Below are positions 11,801 through 23,800 of a DNA stretch of 64,000 nucleotides, one piece after another. Position 1 is the stretch's first letter. Each line of letters opens with the position of its first letter. Source of the stretch: Oasisia sp. SBJ-2009 (lineage: Eukaryota > Annelida > Polychaeta > Sabellida > Siboglinidae); assembly GCA_964017155.1 (NCBI GenBank), contig OZ024864.1:36583480-36647479 (forward strand), in the 5' to 3' direction. Below the pieces are notes generated by a model, which was not told where the DNA came from, ran no database searches, and worked only from the letters and a program-made list of their open reading frames with translations. A program made the translations under genes and the position numbers.

Positions 11801-14800
11801 ATGTAACCACCCAATCAATGTGTCATGTAACCACCCAATCAGTCCGTGATGTAACCACCCAATCAGTCCGTGATGTAACCACCCAATCAGTCCGTGATGT
11901 AACCACCCAATCAGTCCGTGATGTAACCACCCAATCAATGTGTCATGTAACCACCCAATCAGTCCGTGATGTAACCACCCAATCAGTCCGTGATGTAACC
12001 ACCCAATCAGTCCGTGATGTAACCACCCAATCAGTCCGTGATGTAACCACCCAATCAGTCCGTGATGTAACCACCCAATCAATCCGTGATGTAACCACCC
12101 AATCAGTCCGTGATGTAACCACCCAATCAGTCCGTGATGTAACCACCCAATCAATGTGTCATGTAACCACCCAATCAGTCCGTGATGTAACCACCCAATC
12201 AGTCCATGATGTAACCACCCAATCAGTCCGTGATGTAACCACCCAATCAATCCGTGATGTAACCACCCAATCAGTCCGTGATGTAACCACCCAATCAGTC
12301 CGTGATGTAACCACCCAATCAATGTGTCATGTAACCACCCAATCAGTCCGTGATGTAACCACCCAATCAGTCCATGATGTAACCACCCAATCAATGTGTC
12401 ATGTAACCACCCAATCAGTCCGTGATGTAACCACCCAATCAGTCCGTGATGTAACCACCCAATCAGTCCGTGATGTAACCACCCAATCAATGTGTCATGT
12501 AACCACCCAATCAGTCCGTGATGTAACCACCCAATCAGTCCATGATGTAACCACCCAATCAGTCCGTGATGTAACCACCCAATCAATCCGTGATGTAACC
12601 ACCCAATCAGTCCGTGATGTAACCACCCAATCAGTCCGTGATGTAACCACACAATCAATGTGTCATGTAACCACCCAATCAGTCCGTGATGTAACCACCC
12701 AATCAGTCCATGATGTAACCACCCAATCAATGTGTCATGTAACCACCCAATCAGTCCGTGATGTAACCACCCAATCAATGTGTCATGTAACCACCCAATC
12801 AGTCCGTGATGTAACCACCCAATCAGTCCGTGATGTAACCACCCAATCAGTCCGTGATGTAACCACCCAATCAATGTGTCATGTAACCACCCAATCAGTC
12901 CGTGATGTAACCACCCAATCAGTCCATGATGTAACCACCCAATCAATGTGTCATGTAACCACCCAATCAGTCCGTGATGTAACCACCCAATCAATGTGTC
13001 ATGTAACCACCCAATCAGTCCGTGATGTAACCACCCAATCAGTCCGTGATGTAACCACCCAATCAGTCCGTGATGTAACCACCCAATCAATGTGTCATGT
13101 AACCACCCAATCAGTCCGTGATGTAACCACCCAATCAGTCCGTGATGTAACCACCCAATCAGTCCATGATGTAACCACCCAATCAATGTGTCATGTAACC
13201 ACCCAATCAGTCCGTGATGTAACCACCCAATCAGTCCGTGATGTAACCACCCAATCAATGTGTCATGTAACCACCCAATCAGTCCGTGATGTAACCACCC
13301 AATCAGTCCGTGATGTAACCACCCAATCAGTCCATGATGTAACCACCCAATCAATGTGTCATGTAACCACCCAATCAGTCCGTGATGTAACCACCCAATC
13401 AGTCCATGATGTAACCACCCAATCAATGTGTCATGTAACCACCCAATCAGTCCGTGATGTAACCACCCAATCAGTCCGTGATGTAACCACCCAATCAGTC
13501 CATGATGTAACCACCCAATCAGTCCGTGATGTAACCACCCAATCAGTCCATGATGTAACCACCCAATCAATGTGTCATGTAACCACCCAATCAGTCCGTG
13601 ATGTAACCACCCAATCAGTCCATGATGTAACCACCCAATCAGTCCGTGATGTAACCACCCAATCAGTCCGTGATGTAACCACCCAATCAGTCCATGATGT
13701 AACCACCCAATCAATGTGTCATGTAACCACCCAATCAGTCCATGGTGTAACCACCCAATCAGTCCGTGATGTAACCACCCAATCAGTCCGTGATGTAACC
13801 ACCCAATCAGTCCATGATGTAACCACCCAATCAATGTGTCATGTAACCACCCAATCAGTCCATGATGTAACCACCCAATCAGTCCATGATGTAACCACCC
13901 AATCAGTCCGTGATGTAACCACCCAATCAGTCCGTGATGTAACCACCCAATCAATGTGTCATGTAACCACCCAATCAGTCCATGATGTAACCACCCAATC
14001 AGTCCATGATGTAACCACCCAATCAGTCCATGATGTAACCACCCAATCAGTCCGTGATGTAACCACCCAATCAGTCCGTGATGTAACCACCCAATCAATG
14101 TGTCATGTAACCACCCAATCAGTCCGTGATGTAACCACCCAATCAGTCCATGATGTAACCACCCAATCAGTCCGTGATGTAACCACCCAATCAGTCCGTG
14201 ATGTAACCACCCAATCAATGTGTCATGTAACCACCCAATCAGTCCATGATGTAACCACCCAATCAGTCCGTGATGTAACCACCCAATCAGTCCGTGATGT
14301 AACCACCCAATCAATGTGTCATGTAACCACCCAATCAGTCCATGATGTAACCACCCAATCAGTCCGTGATGTAACCACCCAATCAGTCCGTGATGTAACC
14401 ACCCAATCAGTCCATGATGTAACCACCCAATCAATGTGTCATGTAACCACCCAATCAGTCCATGATGTAACCACCCAATCAGTCCGTGATGTAACCACCC
14501 AATCAGTCCGTGATGTAACCACCCAATCAATGTGTCATGTAACCACCCAATCAGTCCATGATGTAACCACCCAATCAGTCCATGATGTAACCACCCAATC
14601 AGTCCGTGATGTAACCACCCAATCAGTCCGTGATGTAACCACCCAATCAGTCCGTGATGTAACCACCCAATCAGTCCGTGATGTAACCACCCAATCAGTC
14701 CGTGCTGTAACCACCCAATCAGTCCGTGCTGTAACCACCCAATCAGTCCGTGATGTAACCACCCAATCAGTCCGTGATGTAACCACCCAATCAGTCCGTG

Positions 14801-17800
14801 ATGTAACCACCCAATCAGTCCATGCTGTAACCACCCAATCAGTCCGTGATGTAACCACCCAATCAGTCCGTGATGTAACCACCCAATCAGTCCGTGATGT
14901 AACCACCCAATCAGTCCGTGATGTAACCACCCAATCAGTCCGTGATGTAACCACCCAATCAGTCCGTGATGTAACCACCCAATCAATGTGTCATGTAACC
15001 ACCCAATCAGTCCGTGATGTAACCACCCAATCAGTCCGTGATGTAACCACCCAATCAGTCCGTGATGTAACCACCCAATCAATGTGTCATGTAACCACCC
15101 AATCAGTCCGTGATGTAACCACCCAATCAGTCCGTGATGTAACCACCCAATCAGTCCGTGATGTAACCACCCAATCAGTCCGTGATGTAACCACCCAATC
15201 AATGTGTCATGTAACCACCCAATCAGTCCGTGATGTAACCACCCAATCAGTCCATGATGTAACCACCCAATCAATGTGTCATGTAACCACCCAATCAGTC
15301 CGTGATGTAACCACCCAATCAATGTGTCATGTAACCACCCAATCAGTCCGTGATGTAACCACCCAATCAGTCCGTGATGTAACCACCCAATCAGTCCGTG
15401 ATGTAACCACCCAATCAATGTGTCATGTAACCACCCAATCAGTCCGTGATGTAACCACCCAATCAGTCCATGATGTAACCACCCAATCAATGTGTCATGT
15501 AACCACCCAATCAGTCCGTGATGTAACCACCCAATCAATGTGTCATGTAACCACCCACTCAGTCCGTGATGTAACCACCCAATCAGTCCGTGATGTAACC
15601 ACCCAATTAGTCCGTGATGTAACCACCCAATCAATGTGTCATGTAACCACCCAATCAGTCCGTGATGTAACCACCCAATCAGTCCGTGATGTAACCACCC
15701 AATCAGTCCATGATGTAACCACCCAATCAATGTGTCATGTAACCACCCAATCAGTCCGTGATGTAACCACCCAATCAGTCCGTGATGTAACCACCCAATC
15801 AGTCCGTGATGTAACCACCCAATCAGTCCGTGATGTAACCACCCAATCAATGTGTCATGTAACCACCCAATCAGTCCGTGATGTAACCACCCAATCAGTC
15901 CGTGATGTAACCACCCAATCAGTCCGTGATGTAACCACCCAATCAGTCCGTGATGTAACCACCCAATCAGTCCGTGATGCAACCACCCAATCAATCCGTG
16001 ATGTAACCACCCAATCAGTCCGTGATGTAACCACCCAATCAGTCCGTGATGTAACCACCCAATCAATGTGTCATGTAACCACCCAATCAGTCCGTGATGT
16101 AACCACCCAATCAGTCCATGATGTAACCACCCAATCAATGTGTCATGTAACCACCCAATCAGTCCGTGATGTAACCACCCAATCAATGTGTCATGTAACC
16201 ACCCAATCAGTCCGTGATGTAACCACCCAATCAGTCCGTGATGTAACCACCCAATCAGTCCGTGATGTAACCACCCAATCAATGTGTCATGTAACCACCC
16301 AATCAGTCCGTGATGTAACCACCCAATCAGTCCATGATGTAACCACCCAATCAATGTGTCATGTAACCACCCAATCAGTCCGTGATGTAACCACCCAATC
16401 AATGTGTCATGTAACCACCCAATCAGTCCGTGATGTAACCACCCAATCAGTCCGTGATGTAACCACCCAATCAGTCCGTGATGTAACCACCCAATCAATG
16501 TGTCATGTAACCACCCAATCAGTCCGTGATGTAACCACCCAATCAGTCCGTGATGTAACCACCCAATCAGTCCATGATGTAACCACCCAATCAGTCCGTG
16601 ATGTAACCACCCAATCAGTCCGTGATGTAACCACCCAATCAGTCCGTGATGTAACCACCCAATCAATGTGTCATGTAACCACCCAATCAGTCCGTGATGT
16701 AACCACCCAATCAGTCCGTGATGTAACCACCCAATCAGTCCATGATGTAACCACCCAATCAATGTGTCATGTAACCACCCAATCAGTCCGTGATGTAACC
16801 ACCCAATCAGTCCATGATGTAACCACCCAATCAATGTGTCATGTAACCACCCAATCAGTCCGTGATGTAACCACCCAATCAGTCCGTGATGTAACCACCC
16901 AATCAATGTGTCATGTAACCACCCAATCAGTCCGTGATGTAACCACCCAATCAGTCCGTGATGTAACCACCCAATCAGTCCGTGATGTAACCACCCAATC
17001 AATGTGTCATGTAACCACCCAATCAGTCCGTGATGTAACCACCCAATCAGTCCGTGATGTAACCACCCAATCAGTCCGTGATGTAACCACCCAATCAGTC
17101 CATGATGTAACCACCCAATCAATGTGTCATGTAACCACCCAATCAGTCCATGATGTAACCACCCAATCAGTCCGTGATGTAACCACCCAATCAGTCCGTG
17201 ATGTAACCACCCAATCAGTCCATGATGTAACCACCCAATCAATGTGTCATGTAACCACCCAATCAGTCCATGATGTAACCACCCAATCAGTCCGTGATGT
17301 AACCACCCAATCAGTCCGTGATGTAACCACCCAATCAATGTGTCATGTAACCACCCAATCAGTCCATGATGTAACCACCCAATCAGTCCATGATGTAACC
17401 ACCCAATCAGTCCATGATGTAACCACCCAATCAGTCCGTGATGTAACCACCCAATCAGTCCGTGATGTAACCACCCAATCAATGTGTCATGTAACCACCC
17501 AATCAGTCCGTGATGTAACCACCCAATCAGTCCATGATGTAACCACCCAATCAGTCCGTGATGTAACCACCCAATCAGTCCGTGATGTAACCACCCAATC
17601 AATGTGTCATGTAACCACCCAATCAGTCCATGATGTAACCACCCAATCAGTCCGTGATGTAACCACCCAATCAGTCCGTGATGTAACCACCCAATCAATG
17701 TGTCATGTAACCACCCAATCAGTCCATGATGTAACCACCCAATCAGTCCGTGATGTAACCACCCAATCAGTCCGTGATGTAACCACCCAATCAGTCCATG

Positions 17801-20800
17801 ATGTAACCACCCAATCAATGTGTCATGTAACCACCCAATCAGTCCATGATGTAACCACCCAATCAGTCCGTGATGTAACCACCCAATCAGTCCGTGATGT
17901 AACCACCCAATCAATGTGTCATGTAACCACCCAATCAGTCCATGATGTAACCACCCAATCAGTCCATGATGTAACCACCCAATCAGTCCGTGATGTAACC
18001 ACCCAATCAGTCCGTGATGTAACCACCCAATCAGTCCGTGATGTAACCACCCAATCAGTCCGTGATGTAACCACCCAATCAGTCCGTGATGTAACCACCC
18101 AATCAGTCCGTGATGTAACCACCCAATCAGTCCGTGCTGTAACCACCCAATCAGTCCGTGCTGTAACCACCCAATCAGTCCGTGATGTAACCACCCAATC
18201 AGTCCGTGATGTAACCACCCAATCAGTCCGTGATGTAACCACCCAATCAGTCCGTGCTGTAACCACCCAATCAGTCCGTGATGTAACCACCCAATCAGTC
18301 CGTGATGTAACCACCCAATCAGTCCGTGATGTAACCACCCAATCAGTCCGTGATGTAACCACCCAATCAGTCCGTGATGTAACCACCCAATCAGTCCGTG
18401 ATGTAACCACCCAATCAATGTGTCATGTAACCACCCAATCAGTCCGTGATGTAACCACCCAATCAGTCCATGATGTAACCACCCAATCAATGTGTCATGT
18501 AACCACCCAATCAGTCCGTGATGTAACCACCCAATCAATGTGTCATGTAACCACCCAATCAGTCCGTGATGTAACCACCCAATCAGTCCGTGATGTAACC
18601 ACCCAATCAGTCCGTGATGTAACCACCCAATCAATGTGTCATGTAACCACCCAATCAGTCCGTGATGTAACCACCCAATCAGTCCATGATGTAACCACCC
18701 AATCAATGTGTCATGTAACCACCCAATCAGTCCGTGATGTAACCACCCAATCAATGTGTCATGTAACCACCCAATCAGTCCGTGATGTAACCACCCAATC
18801 AGTCCGTGATGTAACCACCCAATCAGTCCGTGATGTAACCACCCAATCAATGTGTCATGTAACCACCCAATCAGTCCGTGATGTAACCACCCAATCAGTC
18901 CGTGATGTAACCACCCAATCAGTCCATGATGTAACCACCCAATCAGTCCGTGATGTAACCACCCAATCAGTCCGTGATGTAACCACCCAATCAGTCCGTG
19001 ATGTAACCACCCAATCAATGTGTCATGTAACCACCCAATCAGTCCGTGATGTAACCACCCAATCAGTCCGTGATGTAACCACCCAATCAGTCCATGATGT
19101 AACCACCCAATCAATGTGTCATGTAACCACCCAATCAGTCCGTGATGTAACCACCCAATCAGTCCATGATGTAACCACCCAATCAATGTGTCATGTAACC
19201 ACCCAATCAGTCCGTGATGTAACCACCCAATCAGTCCGTGATGTAACCACCCAATCAGTCCATGATGTAACCACCCAATCAGTCCGTGATGTAACCACCC
19301 AATCAGTCCATGATGTAACCACCCAATCAATGTGTCATGTAACCACCCAATCAGTCCGTGATGTAACCACCCAATCAGTCCATGATGTAACCACCCAATC
19401 AGTCCGTGATGTAACCACCCAATCAGTCCGTGATGTAACCACCCAATCAGTCCATGATGTAACCACCCAATCAATGTGTCATGTAACCACCCAATCAGTC
19501 CATGATGTAACCACCCAATCAGTCCGTGATGTAACCACCCAATCAGTCCGTGATGTAACCACCCAATCAGTCCATGATGTAACCACCCAATCAATGTGTC
19601 ATGTAACCACCCAATCAGTCCATGATGTAACCACCCAATCAGTCCGTGATGTAACCACCCAATCAGTCCGTGATGTAACCACCCAATCAATGTGTCATGT
19701 AACCACCCAATCAGTCCATGATGTAACCACCCAATCAGTCCATGATGTAACCACCCAATCAGTCCATGATGTAACCACCCAATCAGTCCGTGATGTAACC
19801 ACCCAATCAGTCCGTGATGTAACCACCCAATCAATGTGTCATGTAACCACCCAATCAGTCCGTGATGTAACCACCCAATCAGTCCATGATGTAACCACCC
19901 AATCAGTCCGTGATGTAACCACCCAATCAGTCCGTGATGTAACCACCCAATCAATGTGTCATGTAACCACCCAATCAGTCCATGATGTAACCACCCAATC
20001 AGTCCGTGATGTAACCACCCAATCAGTCCGTGATGTAACCACCCAATCAATGTGTCATGTAACCACCCAATCAGTCCATGATGTAACCACCCAATCAGTC
20101 CGTGATGTAACCACCCAATCAGTCCGTGATGTAACCACCCAATCAGTCCATGATGTAACCACCCAATCAATGTGTCATGTAACCACCCAATCAGTCCATG
20201 ATGTAACCACCCAATCAGTCCGTGATGTAACCACCCAATCAGTCCATGATGTAACCACCCAATCAATGTGTCATGTAACCACCCAATCAGTCCATGATGT
20301 AACCACCCAATCAGTCCATGATGTAACCACCCAATCAGTCCGTGATGTAACCACCCAATCAGTCCGTGATGTAACCACCCAATCAGTCCGTGATGTAACC
20401 ACCCAATCAGTCCGTGATGTAACCACCCAATCAGTCCGTGCTGTAACCACCCAATCAGTCCGTGCTGTAACCACCCAATCAGTCCGTGATGTAACCACCC
20501 AATCAGTCCGTGATGTAACCACCCAATCAGTCCGTGATGTAACCACCCAATCAGTCCGTGCTGTAACCACCCAATCAGTCCGTGATGTAACCACCCAATC
20601 AGTCCGTGATGTAACCACCCAATCAGTCCGTGATGTAACCACCCAATCAGTCCGTGATGTAACCACCCAATCAGTCCGTGATGTAACCACCCAATCAGTC
20701 CGTGCTATAACCACCCATGTGTGCTGCGTGTGTCAGCTCTGGTGCGCATGTCTGGTGTGCTGGAGAAGAGTACGGCTGTGATGGAGAGCATGCAGCAACT

Positions 20801-23800
20801 GGTGAGTGTGGCGGAGGTCAGCGGCACCATGCGGGAACTCTCCAAGGAGATGATGAAGGTATGTACCTGCTACACGTGTCACTTGTTGTCTCAAACACAC
20901 CCTTCCTACACCACTATCTACCTTGTTGACAGATGTTATTGTGGTGTCAATGGTGACAGGTTTTAATTTAGTTGTGATAATGTACATTGTTCGGTGTTGG
21001 ATGAAAATGTGTACTTTTGCTGATGGCAAACCTTGGAACAATCACAGAAAGTGTGTGTAACATTATTAATGATCAATTAAGATCCGGCACTAACCCTGAT
21101 GCCATAAAATCCTTGATTGACGGGGAATTTTGATAAAATGGAGGCACTGCTTTTGTTCTTATAGGTCGTAAGTCACATAACTGAAAAATTTGGCAGTGGA
21201 GATACGAGCTGTCTAGTAAGGAATATATGTTAATATACCAAACACATGCACAGACACATGCATACACAATAACACATCATACAAACACACACAATGATGC
21301 ACCATACATGCATACACACTGACACACACATGCGTGCATGCATGCATACACCCATACACACACAAGCACACACACTAATTATATACAACATATTAGGTAA
21401 TTACAGAGAATGTATTTGTTGAAATGACAGATGAGATGTTTATTTTTTGACACAATTTGTCAAGTGTGTCATGTGTCCGTCAGACTGGCATCATTCAGCT
21501 GATGACATGTTTGTTGGCACTGTCTGTCATATATGTCACATGTCTGTCCTGTCAGGCTGGCATCATTGAGGAGATGACAGATGACATGTTTGTTGACACT
21601 GTCTGTCATATATGTCACATGTCTGTCAGGCTGGCATCATTGAGGAGATGACGGATGACATGTTTGTTGACACTGTCTGTCATATATGTCACATGTCTGT
21701 CAGGCTGGCATCATTGAGGAGATGACGGATGACATGTTTGTTGGCAGTGTCTGTCATATATGTCACATGTCTGTCAGGCTGGCATCATTGAGGAGATGAC
21801 AGATGACATGTTTGTTGACACTGTCTGTCATATATGTCACATGTCTGTCAGGCTGGCATCATTGAGGAGATGACGGATGACATGTTTGTTGGCACTGTCT
21901 GTCATATATGTCACATGTCTGTCAGGCTGGCATCATTGAGGAGATGACGGATGACATGTTTGTTGGCACTGTCTGTCATATATGTCACATGTCTGTCAGG
22001 CTGGCATCATTGAGGAGATGACAGGTGACATGTTTGTTGGCACTGTCTGTCATATATGTCACATGTCTGTCAGGCTGGCATCATTGAGGAGATGACAGAT
22101 GACATGTTTGTTGGCACTGTCTGTCATATATGTCACATGTCTGTCAGGCTGGCATCATTGAGGAGATGATAGATGACATGTTTGTTGGCACTGTCTGTCA
22201 TATATGTCACATGTCTGTCAGGCTGGCATCATTGAGGAGATGACAGATGACATGTTTGTTGACACTGTCTGTCATATATGTCACATGTCTGTCAGGCTGG
22301 CATCATTGAGGAGATGACAGATGACATGTTTGTTGACACTGTCTGTCATATATGTCACATGTCTGTCAGGCTGGCATCATTGAGGAGATGACAGATGACA
22401 TGTTTGTTGACACTGTCTGTCATATATGTCACATGTCTGTCAGGCTGGCATCATTGAGGAGATGACAGATGACATGTTTGTTGGCACTGTCTGTCATATA
22501 TGTCACATGTCTGTCAGGCTGGCATCATTGAGGAGATGACAGATGACATGTTTGTTGGCACTGTCTGTCATATATGTCACATGTCTGTCAGGCTGGCAGC
22601 ATTGAGGAGATGACAGATGACATGTTTGTTGACACTGTCTGTCATATATGTAACATGTCTCTCAGGCTGGCATCATTGAGGAGATGAAAGATGACATGTT
22701 TGTTGGCACTGTCTGTCATATATGTCACATGTCTGTCAGGCTGGCATCATTGAGGAGATGACAGATGACATGTTTGTTGACACTGTCTGTCATATATGTC
22801 ACATGTCTGTCAGGCTGGCATCATTGAGGAGATGACAGATGACATGTTTGTTGGCACTGTCTGTCATATATGTCACATGTCTGTCAGGCTGGCATCATTG
22901 AGGAGATGACAGATGACATGTTTGTTGGCACTGTCTGTCATATATGTCACATGTCTGTCAGGCTGGCAGCATTGAGGAGATGACAGATGACATGTTTGTT
23001 GACACTGTCTGTCATATATGTAACATGTCTCTCAGGCTGGCATCATTGAGGAGATGAAAGATGACATGTTTGTTGGCACTGTCTGTCATATATGTCACAT
23101 GTCTGTCAGGCTGGCATCATTGAGGAGATGACAGATGACATGTTTGTTGACACTGTCTGTCATATATGTCACATGTCTGTCAGGCTGGCATCATTGAGGA
23201 GATGACAGATGACATGTTTGTTGACACTGTCTGTCAGGCTGGCATCATTGAGGAGATGACAGATGACATGTTTGTTGACACTGTCTCTCATATATGTCAC
23301 ATGTCTGTCAGGCTGGCATCATTGAGGAGATGACAGATGACAGGTTTGTTGACACTGTCTGTCATATATGTCACATGTCTGTCAGGCTGGCATCATTGAG
23401 GAGATGACAGATGACATGTTTGTTGACACTGTCTGTCATATATGTCACATGTCTGTCAGGCTGGCATCATTGAGGAGATGACGGATGACATGTTTGTTGA
23501 CACTGTCTGTCATATATGTCACATGTCTGTCAGGCTGGCATCATTGAGGAGATGACAGATGACATGTTTGTTGACACTGTCTGTCATATATGTCACATGT
23601 CTGTCAGGCTGGCATCATTGAGGAGATGACGGATGACATGTTTGTTGGCACTGTCTGTCATATATGTCACATGTCTGTCAGGCTGGCATCATTGAGGAGA
23701 TGACAGATGACATGTTTGTTGACACTGTCTGTCATATATGTCACATGTCTGTCAGGCTGGCATCATTGAGGAGATGACGGATGACATGTTTGTTGGCACT

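Noticed and set aside
10763..20781. Two overlapping reading frames of more than 3,100 codons on opposite strands
   Set aside because: Both are read-through of a 24-bp repeat lacking stops in those frames; they consist only of eight-residue repeats and lie in CHMP3 intron 3.
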